Assembly (NCBI GenBank): GCA_040752025.1
Contig: JBFMFR010000036.1
Span: 10,823-74,822, forward strand
Direction: 5' to 3'
Length of the DNA: 64,000 nt
Source of the DNA: JBFMFR01 sp040752025
GTDB lineage: Bacteria; Chloroflexota; Anaerolineae; Anaerolineales; UBA4823
Positions 26,130 to 34,208 of this stretch are shown here, piece after piece. The translations under genes were made by a program, and so were the position numbers. Position 1 is the first letter of the stretch; each line of letters begins with the position of its first letter. The notes under the pieces are model-generated. The model ran no database searches, had not been told where the DNA came from, and saw only the letters and a list, made by a program, of their open reading frames with translations.

Positions 26130-26804
26130 TTAGGGAAGCGCCTGGGACAGCAGTTCCCGCAAGCGCGGGTGGTCGGCGTAAACGCCGCGATACTCCGGCG
26201 GCAGCAGCGCCGCGATACGGCACATAATCTCGCCCGTGTATTCATGCAGGACGGCGTCACGTTCTTTGCTGGACAGCGGTGGCAGGGTAAAAGGTTCTCC
26301 GACTCGGACGATGACGTGGGCCCGCCGCAGGCGCTTTAGTTGTGGGTAAACCTTGCGGTCCTCTGAACCTGCCAGGGCCACCGGGTAGATCGGCACACTC
26401 GCCTTGGCCGCCAGGAAACTTACCCCATGCCGTCCTTCGATCAAGGCCGCGGTCGGGCTGCGTGTGCCTTCTGGCGCCAGCACCAACACCCCGCCCTGGT
26501 GCAGGCGTTTGAGCGCCTGGCGCACCGCGTTAAAGTCGGCTTCGAAGCGGTTGACGAAAATCGCGTCCAGTTGCCTGGCAAACCAGCGCAGCAGGGGATT
26601 TTTTTGGTATTTCTCGGCGACCAGCATGATGATATCTTCGCGATCCAGGAAATGGTACACCAGCGCCGGATCCAGCCTCCCCAGGTGGTTCGATGCAATC
26701 ACAAAGCTCCCCGAACGCGGGATGCGCTCCAAACCATGGATTTCCAGGCGCGTCGTCAGGCGAATGATCAAGTTTGTAATCCAGCGTGTAATCTTGTAGC
26801 CCAT
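26130..26804 (-). CDS. plsC: 1-acyl-sn-glycerol-3-phosphate acyltransferase (PlsC family)
   Basis: The 224-residue membrane-associated enzyme has the acyltransferase blocks: NHLGRLD (the H-x4-D catalytic pair), then FVNRFE, the EGTRSPT motif and the VPIYPVAL strand. It acylates lysophosphatidic acid in phospholipid synthesis; related proteins acylate other lysolipids. The ATG at 26804 follows CACGAGG; a GTG at 26840 would add 12 residues. It ends 11 bases from the convergent MFS gene. Confidence 0.88.
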   Translation of the reverse strand: MGYKITRWITNLIIRLTTRLEIHGLERIPRSGSFVIASNHLGRLDPALVYHFLDREDIIMLVAEKYQKNPLLRWFARQLDAIFVNRFEADFNAVRQALKRLHQGGVLVLAPEGTRSPTAALIEGRHGVSFLAAKASVPIYPVALAGSEDRKVYPQLKRLRRAHVIVRVGEPFTLPPLSSKERDAVLHEYTGEIMCRIAALLPPEYRGVYADHPRLRELLSQALP

Positions 26805-26854
26805 GATCAACCTCGTGAATAATGTTGTGGGTCTTTCCACCCCGATCCCTCGAG

Positions 26855-27766
26855 CTATTGAGAGGTGGCATTCAGGATTTGCAAAGTGGGTCGTAGATCG
26901 AGTTCATCGATCAGGTTGTTCAGTTCGGTTAGGTCCAGCGGGCGGCCTTTGCCAGCGTAAGCGGTCAGTACGCCCTCCATCATATTTACCCCAAACGAGC
27001 GCCCTTCGTAGATCGGTGTGGTAGTCAGCACCAGGCGCGCCCCGCGTTCCCGCAGCATGGCGATATTCTCTTCCGTGGTTGTGTTGGTGATAATGAATTT
27101 GCCGCGCAGGTCTGCACAGGCGTACTTACGGATGTAGTGCATATCGCCCGCGATCAGGTCGGCCTGCTGCCAGTAACTCTGGTACTTGGGATGTGGAGCC
27201 TCATCTTTGACGCCCGGCGGGAAAAGCACAGAAATGGGCAAGAAGCCGGCCACTGGCAGCAGCAGGTGCGCCAGGCGCTTGAAGCGCGCCAGCCCTCGCA
27301 CCGGGTAGGGCACCCCGAACATGAACATCAGGTCGCCGATCAACACTTCGTCTGCCACCTGGCTCACTGCTGAGATCAACCCGATGCGGTCGGTGCCAAA
27401 GGGGATGAAGGCGCGCCGGAAATGCGGCATTTCACCTAAGAGCGGCTCGGCGCGCTCGAAAACTCTTCCTTCCAGGGCGTACTTGAGCATACGCCCATCC
27501 ACCAGGGGCGTTCGGTGCACATCTCGCACCAGCTTCAGGGCCGCGCGGATTGGATAGTCGCGTCCATCCAGGTGTACGTACAAATCGATCCCGCCCACGC
27601 TCAATGCATCTACCTGTCCATCTAGCTCGGTGAACAGGCGCCGGGCAGCCTGCGCATCGCCGCCAGTGCCCACGCGTTCAACGCTGATCTGCGTGCCGTG
27701 AAAATCCACCACGACGCGCTTGTCCCGTTTCGGACTGCCCAGGCTGACAGAAACAGCTCGTTTCAT
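26855..27766 (-). CDS. conserved protein of the group often labelled quinate 5-dehydrogenase
   Basis: The 303-residue protein opens with MKRAVSVSLGSPKRDKRVVVDF and contains DALSVGGIDLYVHLDGRDYPIRAA, FGTDRIGLISAVSQVADEVLIGDLMFMFGVP and NTTTEENIAMLRERGARLVLTTTPIYEGRSFG. I recall this pattern from proteins carried as quinate 5-dehydrogenase in Firmicutes and Chloroflexi genomes, but I see no nucleotide-binding glycine motif to support that reaction. It should be treated as a conserved protein of unknown function. It is followed by no near gene on its strand (the acyltransferase is 50 bases on), and the MBL gene precedes it by 22 bases. Confidence 0.6.
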   Translation of the reverse strand: MKRAVSVSLGSPKRDKRVVVDFHGTQISVERVGTGGDAQAARRLFTELDGQVDALSVGGIDLYVHLDGRDYPIRAALKLVRDVHRTPLVDGRMLKYALEGRVFERAEPLLGEMPHFRRAFIPFGTDRIGLISAVSQVADEVLIGDLMFMFGVPYPVRGLARFKRLAHLLLPVAGFLPISVLFPPGVKDEAPHPKYQSYWQQADLIAGDMHYIRKYACADLRGKFIITNTTTEENIAMLRERGARLVLTTTPIYEGRSFGVNMMEGVLTAYAGKGRPLDLTELNNLIDELDLRPTLQILNATSQ

Positions 27767-27788
27767 AATGAAAAAAGCCTCCTGTTAT

Positions 27789-28463
27789 CTACAGAATAGC
27801 ACTGAACTGCGTCTCTGCATGGGTTATCATCTCGCCATGCCCGGCGCACACGATCCTGGCGCCCAGCCCGGCCTGAAGTTTGGCGGATTGCAGCGCCAGG
27901 GCCTCATCCCAGGTGTTTGCCCCTGTCGAAACCTCGATTTTCCCCTGCGGGCAGCGCAGCGAGTCGCCGCAGAACAAGACCCCTGGCTGTGGAGCGTAGA
28001 ACGATAGATGTCCGGGTGTATGCCCGGGCGTTTCCACCACGCGCAACCCTCCTAAAACGGGCAGGCTCTGCCCATCGCTCAATGTTTCATCGATCTGCGC
28101 AGGCTTTGCTTTGAAGAAAGGCTGCGCCAGTGAAAACAAAAACCACCTGACGCCGCCCAACTTCAACGGGCGCGACATCCGCCCGGTTGCAATGGCTTCA
28201 GCTTCGATGGCGCTGGCATACAGGCGCGCCCCGCTGGCTTTCTGCAGCGCCGCCAGGCTGCCCACGTGATCCGTATCCGCGTGGGTGACCAGGATGCGGC
28301 GCAGGTCGCCCGGCGCATATCCCAGGGATGTCAGGTAATTCAAGATTTTCCCCTGGTTGTGCGGTAAGCCCGCATCGATCAACGTCAGGCCATCCTCGTC
28401 GATCAACAGGAAAGTATTGGCGATTACATCGGGAATCAGGTGGACTTCAGGTAAGATTTCCAT
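27789..28463 (-). CDS. metallo-beta-lactamase-fold hydrolase
   Basis: The 224-residue product has the MBL metal site: THADTDHVG (the HxHxDH-like box with Ala-Asp in place of one His: T-H-A-D-T-D-H), GHTPGHLSFY, GDSLRC and the terminal GHG. The first box has His-x-Asp-x-Asp-His rather than His-x-His-x-Asp-His, a known variant in some glyoxalase-II-like members. It would hydrolyse a thioester, ester or phosphodiester. The ATG at 28463 lies 4 bases after the kinase stop, so the two are cotranscribed. A longer frame from 28634 is only overlap with the kinase gene. Confidence 0.85.
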   Translation of the reverse strand: MEILPEVHLIPDVIANTFLLIDEDGLTLIDAGLPHNQGKILNYLTSLGYAPGDLRRILVTHADTDHVGSLAALQKASGARLYASAIEAEAIATGRMSRPLKLGGVRWFLFSLAQPFFKAKPAQIDETLSDGQSLPVLGGLRVVETPGHTPGHLSFYAPQPGVLFCGDSLRCPQGKIEVSTGANTWDEALALQSAKLQAGLGARIVCAGHGEMITHAETQFSAIL

Positions 28464-28467
28464 AATT

Positions 28468-30783
28468 TCACTTTGAACTCCGGAAAGCCTGGACTTGTCC
28501 GTAGGATGCCGAGAGCAGATAGCCGTCCGCGATGGCCAGGTCGCTGACCCCTTGTGTGAATTGCCAGACCAGTTCGAAATTGGTTGTGTCGTAGGCGCGC
28601 AGTTCGCTGCTCGTGCCCACATAGACAACCCCATTAGCGACCACTACAGCGCTGGACCACCGCCCAGGCACTTCGATTTTGTGTAACACGACCCCACTGG
28701 ATTTGTCCAGAACGAAGAGTTTCTGGGGCTGCACGTCGCGCTCGCTGCCTAACACGAAAACGTGTTCATCGGTGATCGCCATCTTCGGGAAGAAATACAT
28801 CGGAGAGTCCAGGAGTTGTTCCCATGCCAGGCTGCCGTCCGCCAGGTTGTAAGCTACCACCGTGTCGTATCGCTCGGTGTTGTTCCAGGAAGACACCAAA
28901 GTGTACACGTGTTCCAGGTCAGCGGCCACCTTGATCGCCCGCGATTCGCTCGCTTGCCAGATCGTTTGCCCGGTCTGGGCGTTCAACGCCAGGGTTACCA
29001 GCCCGCCGCCGGAGGGATTGAAACGTTTGCCGGCGATCACCATCGAGCCGATCATGGCGTTGTCCGATTGGATGTGATCAGTGTTCGCTTTCCACAGCAG
29101 TTTCCCGGAGGACGCCTCGACTGCCAGCATTCCATTGCCTGTAAATCCTGCCCCGGGCACGTACACGAACCCGTTGCTAAACTTGGGCGAGCGGGAGTAC
29201 AGGCCGTCAACGCCAGGGAAAGTGAAGACGATTTCACCGCTCAAGGCGTCGGCGCAGTACAGGTTATCGTCTTGCTGCCCGCCGAAGTATACCCGCCCAT
29301 CGCCAACCGCCACGGAAACCTGGTTGCCCCCGCGGGCGTTCTTCATGCTGTAGCTCCATAGAGGTTGCTGTTCCCCTACGCGCACGGCGTAGACCGCGTT
29401 ATCTTCGCTCTGGTGCGATCCGCCCAGGTAGATCACCCCGTTTGCATACGTGATCGTCTCGATGCCGAAGTTGTTCACCGTATTCCAAAACCAGTCTGGC
29501 TTCAGTGGTGGGTAGAGTTCTTCTTCTGCCGCGTTCCAGGACGAGTTGCTGGCGTTCCCGCCTCCCATGCTCCAGCCCTGGCTCAACAAGCCGAACGCGG
29601 ATAGAGGCGGGCGCGTCGCCGTAGGAGGCACGGGCGTATCGGTTGGAGGCAAGGGGGTTGGGCTGGGCATCTCTGTCGCTGTAGCCGTAGCAGGCAGCGG
29701 CGAGGCGGCAGCCTTCGTGTCGGCAGGTTGAATCGCGGTGGGTATGGATTTAGTCTCACTTGGCAGCAAAGCCAGTCCATTTCCCTGGTCACCTAACAAA
29801 GATCCACCCAGCAATACCACCACCACACATACTGCAACTACCACGGTCAATCCGATACCGATCGCGCCAATTTTCAGCCAGGGGGTAGTTTTTTGAGGCG
29901 TTGAACGTCTCTCACCTCTGGCAGGCGCATGCCTGGGCGCTGCGGGCATCTCTGGAGCGATGTGTGCTGTTTTGAGCACCGGCTGAGTCAGCGCCTCGCG
30001 TAGCTCCTCCACGGTTTGGAAACGCCGGTCTGTGGCAATTTCCACCGATTTGAGGATCACCAGCTCCAGATTCGGATCGATGTCGGGCTTGATCTGGCGC
30101 GGCGGGGGTAGCGGCACGTTGCTGACCATGCGCTGCACGCTCTCCGGCGGCAGTTGCCCGGTCAGCAGGTGATATAGCGTGGCCCCCAGTGCGTAGATAT
30201 CCGAACGAGTATCTGTGCGGCCTCCGCCGTATTGTTCCGGTGGGCTGTAGCCTGGTGTAACCGCTTTGGCTCCCACCGTGGTTGCCAGGTGCGGGTCGTA
30301 TACTTTCGCGATCCCAAAATCCACCAGCATGGCGCGGCCATCCGGGCGGATGCGAATATTGGAGGGCTTGATATCCCGGTGGATGATCGGAGAAGGTTGG
30401 CTGTGCAGGTAGCCCAGCGCCTCACAGATCTGAGCGATCCAGTTCAGCACCTGGGGGGTGGGGAGTTTTCCCAGGCGGTTCAGCATACTTTGCAGATCCT
30501 CGCCTTCCACGTAGTCCATAACCAGGTACTGGCCCTGCTCCGGGATGAAGAAATAGTCGGTAACGCGTGGCAGGTTGGTGTGGGAGAGGCGCGCCAGCAG
30601 ACTGGCCTCCCGGTTGAACTGTTTCTGCGCTTCAGGTGAAGCATCCAGGTTTTCTTTAATTGCAACGGGGATATCCAGGGTGGTATCCCAGGCACGATAA
30701 ACCGCGCCCATACCCCCCTGGCCCAGGAGGCTGTCGATGCGGTAACGGTCGTGGTTTAGAGTCTGGCCCGCTGAGAGTGGCAT
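28468..30783 (-). CDS. membrane Ser/Thr protein kinase with extracytoplasmic PQQ/beta-propeller domain
   Basis: The 771-residue protein has a Hanks-type kinase (12-270): glycine loop GQGGMGAVYR, Lys43 in VAIKEN, HRDIKPSN (from 135), DFG at 155-157, and SDIYALGATLYHLLTGQLP. A juxtamembrane Arg/Pro linker leads to one helix (304-328), a Thr/Pro-rich stalk (350-410), and about 360 residues of repeated WxxxxGN... and GxxxLWxx blades, a PQQ-type beta propeller. The propeller would sense ligands outside. The ATG at 30783 follows TTAGGAGA. Signalling targets are unknown; the MBL hydrolase follows in the same transcript. Confidence 0.93.
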   Translation of the reverse strand: MPLSAGQTLNHDRYRIDSLLGQGGMGAVYRAWDTTLDIPVAIKENLDASPEAQKQFNREASLLARLSHTNLPRVTDYFFIPEQGQYLVMDYVEGEDLQSMLNRLGKLPTPQVLNWIAQICEALGYLHSQPSPIIHRDIKPSNIRIRPDGRAMLVDFGIAKVYDPHLATTVGAKAVTPGYSPPEQYGGGRTDTRSDIYALGATLYHLLTGQLPPESVQRMVSNVPLPPPRQIKPDIDPNLELVILKSVEIATDRRFQTVEELREALTQPVLKTAHIAPEMPAAPRHAPARGERRSTPQKTTPWLKIGAIGIGLTVVVAVCVVVVLLGGSLLGDQGNGLALLPSETKSIPTAIQPADTKAAASPLPATATATEMPSPTPLPPTDTPVPPTATRPPLSAFGLLSQGWSMGGGNASNSSWNAAEEELYPPLKPDWFWNTVNNFGIETITYANGVIYLGGSHQSEDNAVYAVRVGEQQPLWSYSMKNARGGNQVSVAVGDGRVYFGGQQDDNLYCADALSGEIVFTFPGVDGLYSRSPKFSNGFVYVPGAGFTGNGMLAVEASSGKLLWKANTDHIQSDNAMIGSMVIAGKRFNPSGGGLVTLALNAQTGQTIWQASESRAIKVAADLEHVYTLVSSWNNTERYDTVVAYNLADGSLAWEQLLDSPMYFFPKMAITDEHVFVLGSERDVQPQKLFVLDKSSGVVLHKIEVPGRWSSAVVVANGVVYVGTSSELRAYDTTNFELVWQFTQGVSDLAIADGYLLSASYGQVQAFRSSK

Positions 30784-30925
30784 ATCAGATTCTCCTAATT
30801 CCATTGGAGGATATAGCTTTGCTGGAGCACGAACACACATATTGTACATGATTTTCGCATGATTGGCTTGCCGTCCTTCATTGCCCCGGATGACAAATGT
30901 CATCTCGGGCTTGGCTGAAAATCAG

Positions 30926-30954
30926 TTGACGGATAATTTCTTGACTGCTATAGT
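30926..30954 (+). promoter_or_regulatory. sigma70-like promoter of the MttB operon
   Basis: TTGACG (30926-30931), a 17-base spacer and TATAGT (30949-30954) give five of six matches in each box at the ideal spacing. Transcription would start near 30961, leaving a leader of about 195 bases before the first mttB-like gene. A second TTGACT at 30941-30946 lies inside the spacer. Confidence 0.7.
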
Positions 30955-31023
30955 CTTATTTATGGGGATTACGGTCGGCCAATGATATTCTAAACAGAAT
31001 TGTTCTTGCTGTGTGGAGGGAGT

Positions 31024-31161
31024 ATGCCTGTTGAACTATTCCGTAGAGCCCGGAGCGTCTACAACGACGGTCATGCGGTCGCGGCTGCGCCTGCATACCA
31101 GGTTGTATGGGTGGATCCAGAAACTTCAGATAAAGAAATTTTCTCCCTGGAGGCAGAATGA
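31024..31161 (+). CDS. 45-residue leader open reading frame coupled to the first MttB gene
   Basis: Behind a strong ribosome binding site (GGAGGGAGT) an ATG opens 45 codons, starting MPVELFRRARSVYNDG and ending EIFSLEAE. The stop overlaps the start of the next gene as ATGA. The peptide has no recognised family, no signal sequence and no membrane segment. Its third-position GC is near 50%, lower than neighbouring genes, so coding is not proven. It may be a real small protein or a leader that couples translation to the methyltransferase gene. Conservation in related genomes would decide. Confidence 0.4.
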   Translation: MPVELFRRARSVYNDGHAVAAAPAYQVVWVDPETSDKEIFSLEAE

Positions 31162-32612
31162 GCACACAGCGCCCTCCCCTCGAACCCCTTCGCCCGGCTT
31201 TCCGGGTGCAGTTTACCAGCAATGAACAACTCGATCAGTTGCAGGATGCCACGCTGCGCATTCTGGAGAGCGTGGGCGTGCGCTTCCCCTCCGAAAAGGC
31301 CTTGCAGATTTTCGCTGAACACGGCGCACAGGTTGATCCTGAGACGCAGGTAGTCCGCCTTTCTCGTGACCTGGTGTTCAAGGCCTTGTCCAGCGTACCG
31401 CGTTACTTTGTGATGGGCGCTCGTGACCCCGCATATGAACTCCAACTCCAGGATGGTGTTTGTTATTTCACCACCGATGGCTGTGGTGTGGAAACCATCG
31501 ATTTCGAGACGCGCCAGCGCCGGCCGTCCCGCAAAGATGATGTGGCGAAGATGGCGCGCGTCGCCGATTATCTCTCTGCCGTGTCTTTCTACTGGCCGAT
31601 GGTCAGCGCCCAGGATCATGGGGAATCTGCCCCGCTGCACGAAATGGAGGCTTCCTGGAACAATACCATCAAGCACGTGCAGAGCGAGACCATCATGGGT
31701 GCGATACCTGCCCGCTATGCGGTCGAAATGGCCACGGTCATCGCCGGGAGTAAGGAAGCATTACGCCGCCGGCCGAATTTCTCGCTGGTAGTGTGCACCA
31801 TCGCCCCCCTGGTGCAGGATAAAGACGGCATCGAGGGGGCGCTGGTGTTGGCTGAAGCCGGTGTGCCCGTTGGCTTTCTGGCCATGCCCACCCTGGGAAC
31901 CACTGCCCCTGCTACGCTGGCTGGGGCGCTGGTCGTCGGCGACGCTGAAATTATCAGCGCAGCCGTGCTGATGCAGTTAGCTCACCCGGGAGCCCCAGTG
32001 TTCCACTCCATGATGCACGCCTGGGCCGATCCTCGCTCGGGCAACTACGTCAGCTATCCACTGGACAGCCGCGGCCGCCATGCGGTAGTAGATATGGCGC
32101 ACCACTGGAACATGCCCAGCCTGGGCGGTTGCTACGGCACTGACTCGCCCGCCGCCGGGAACTGGCAATCGGCTGCCGAGGTCGCCCTGGATCCCTTTAC
32201 GGCTGGATTGAGCGGCGCAGAGATCGTTACCGGCATTGGCCTGTCAGACACCTATACCTTGCTTTATCCCGAACAGATCATTCTGGATGCTGATATCTAT
32301 CACCGGGCGCGCTACCAGCTCATGAGCATGCCCGTCACCTCCGAGACGCTGGCCCTGGATGTGATCCAGGCCGTAGGCCCCGGCGGGCACTTCCTGGCTC
32401 AACAGCACACTCGTAAGCACATGCGCCACGCCATGCAGCGAGCCGTTACGCATGAAGTCGGCCCAGATGGCAAATATCGCGACCCGGTGGAAGTGGCCCG
32501 CCAGCAAGTGGCCTGGATTTTGCAAAACCACCAGCCGGAGCCGTTGGAAGAAGCACAAAAAGCCGAATTGGCCAGCATCCTGCAATCTGCTGATCGTGAG
32601 TTGCAAGGGTGA
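31158..32612 (+). CDS. MttB-superfamily corrinoid methyltransferase, non-pyrrolysine (copy 1)
   Basis: The 484-residue protein is a full-length COG5598 member. Recognisable blocks are the start helix TLRILESVGVRFPS, CGVETIDFETRQRRPSRKDD, FYWPMVSAQDHGESAPLHEMEAS, a long TIM-barrel core and the C-terminal GPGGHFLAQQHTRKHMRHAM. In characterised relatives such barrels move a methyl group from a quaternary amine (glycine betaine, proline betaine, carnitine) to a corrinoid protein. There is no internal amber codon, so pyrrolysine is not used and trimethylamine itself is an unlikely substrate. It heads a seven-gene operon and has GGAGG four bases before the start. Confidence 0.9.
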   Translation: MSTQRPPLEPLRPAFRVQFTSNEQLDQLQDATLRILESVGVRFPSEKALQIFAEHGAQVDPETQVVRLSRDLVFKALSSVPRYFVMGARDPAYELQLQDGVCYFTTDGCGVETIDFETRQRRPSRKDDVAKMARVADYLSAVSFYWPMVSAQDHGESAPLHEMEASWNNTIKHVQSETIMGAIPARYAVEMATVIAGSKEALRRRPNFSLVVCTIAPLVQDKDGIEGALVLAEAGVPVGFLAMPTLGTTAPATLAGALVVGDAEIISAAVLMQLAHPGAPVFHSMMHAWADPRSGNYVSYPLDSRGRHAVVDMAHHWNMPSLGGCYGTDSPAAGNWQSAAEVALDPFTAGLSGAEIVTGIGLSDTYTLLYPEQIILDADIYHRARYQLMSMPVTSETLALDVIQAVGPGGHFLAQQHTRKHMRHAMQRAVTHEVGPDGKYRDPVEVARQQVAWILQNHQPEPLEEAQKAELASILQSADRELQG

Positions 32613-32646
32613 GACGTTCACGTTAGAATCCAATTCAGGAGCTGCT

Positions 32647-34107
32647 ATGGTTTCCGAAACTCCCTTGCTCCAGCCCATCAAGCCCGGTTATCATATTCGC
32701 TTGCTCAGCGATGAGCAACTCGGCCAGTTCAAATCTGCCACGCTCCACATCCTGGAGGAGGTCGGTGTACACTGCCCTTCGGCAAAAGCGCGGGAAATCT
32801 ACGCCGCACAGGGGGCGCAGGTGGACCCGGCCAGCCAGGTGGTGCGCCTATCCCCCGACCTGGTGCTCAGGGCTATGTCGCATGCCCCGCGTTTCTACAC
32901 GATGGGAGCGCGCTTACCCTCTCACGATATCCGCCTGGACGGCACTGCCATGTACTGCGCCACGGATGGCTGCGGCGTGGAGACCATCGATTTCGAAACC
33001 CGCAAGCGCCGCACCTCCTGCAAAGAGGATATCGCCCGCATGGCGCGCCTGGCTGATTACCTGCCCTCGGTCGGCTTCTATTGGCCAATGGTCAGCGCCC
33101 AGGACCACCCTTCCAGCGCCCCACTCCACGAGTTAGAGGCCTCTTACAATCATACGGTCAAGCATGTGCAGACCGAAACCGTCATGGATGAACTCATGGC
33201 GCGCTATGCCGTCGAGATGGCCACCGTTATCGCCGGCGACACAGCGACATTACGCGCCCGGCCCCCGCTCTCTTCGTTAGTTTGCACCATCGCGCCCCTG
33301 GCTCAGGATCTGGGCGGCATGGAAGCCGCGCTGGTTTTTGCTGAGGCAGGCATCCCGGTCGGTTTTATGTCGATGGCCAACACCGGCTCCACTGCCCCGG
33401 CAACCATCGCTGGAACGCTGTCGATTGCCGACGCCGAGATTGTCGCCGCTTTGGTTCTGGTACAGTTAGCTTTTCCCGGCGCGCCGGTCTACTATTCGAT
33501 GATGCCGGGCGTTACGCATCCTCGCACTGGAGCCTATCTGAGCACAACCTGGGAAATCGATGTTGCCTATGCCGCGGGCGTCGAGTTGGCCCACATGTGG
33601 GGCGTGCCGACGCTGGCCGCCATGTTCGGCCCCGACGCGCCGGTCCCCGGTTGGCAGTCTGCCGCTGAGGTGGCCTCTTCGCTGCTCCTGGATGCCTTGT
33701 GTGGCGCTGAGACGGGCTCCGGCATGGGCCTGCTCGAATCCTGTACTTTGCTTTACCCTGAAGAGTTGGTGTTAGCTGCCGATATTTATCATCGTGTGCG
33801 CATCACAGCCGAGGCCATTGACACCAGCCCGCAGGCCATGGCCCTGGATGTAATCAAGGCGGTTGGGCCGCGCGGGCATTTTCTGGGCCACCGCCACACG
33901 CGCCAGGCCATGCGCCGTCTGCGCTTCTCCGAATTGACCGCGCAACCAGAACCGTCAGGAGGTTTCCGCGATCCGGTCATGATAGCCCAAGATAAAGTAA
34001 AATGGGTGCTGGAGAACCATTACCCTCAACCCCTGGAGGCGTCTCAACAGGCCGAACTCAGCCGCATCCTCCAGGCAGCGGAAAGAGCGATCATTGCGAG
34101 GGATTGA
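32647..34107 (+). CDS. MttB-superfamily corrinoid methyltransferase, non-pyrrolysine (copy 2)
   Basis: This 486-residue protein is a close paralog of copy 1: the blocks CGVETIDFETRKRRTSCKED, GFYWPMVSAQDH, LHELEASYNHTVKHVQTET and the end GPRGHFLGHRHTRQAMRRL align without gaps, suggesting a tandem duplication. Differences in the barrel (GTDSPAAGNW in copy 1 against GPDAPVPGW here) fall where substrate specificity is expected. The ATG at 32647 follows CAGGAG; the frame is open further upstream only as overlap with copy 1. It lies 34 bases downstream of copy 1 and 101 bases before the solute-binding protein gene. Confidence 0.9.
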   Translation: MVSETPLLQPIKPGYHIRLLSDEQLGQFKSATLHILEEVGVHCPSAKAREIYAAQGAQVDPASQVVRLSPDLVLRAMSHAPRFYTMGARLPSHDIRLDGTAMYCATDGCGVETIDFETRKRRTSCKEDIARMARLADYLPSVGFYWPMVSAQDHPSSAPLHELEASYNHTVKHVQTETVMDELMARYAVEMATVIAGDTATLRARPPLSSLVCTIAPLAQDLGGMEAALVFAEAGIPVGFMSMANTGSTAPATIAGTLSIADAEIVAALVLVQLAFPGAPVYYSMMPGVTHPRTGAYLSTTWEIDVAYAAGVELAHMWGVPTLAAMFGPDAPVPGWQSAAEVASSLLLDALCGAETGSGMGLLESCTLLYPEELVLAADIYHRVRITAEAIDTSPQAMALDVIKAVGPRGHFLGHRHTRQAMRRLRFSELTAQPEPSGGFRDPVMIAQDKVKWVLENHYPQPLEASQQAELSRILQAAERAIIARD

Positions 34108-34208
34108 TCGAACAAAGCAGATGACAATGACTGGCCTATCGAGGCAGATCGTTTCGCAAGACTGCTCTTAGCCATCCAGCAGGTTTCTAGCCAAAAAAGG
34201 AGGAATAC

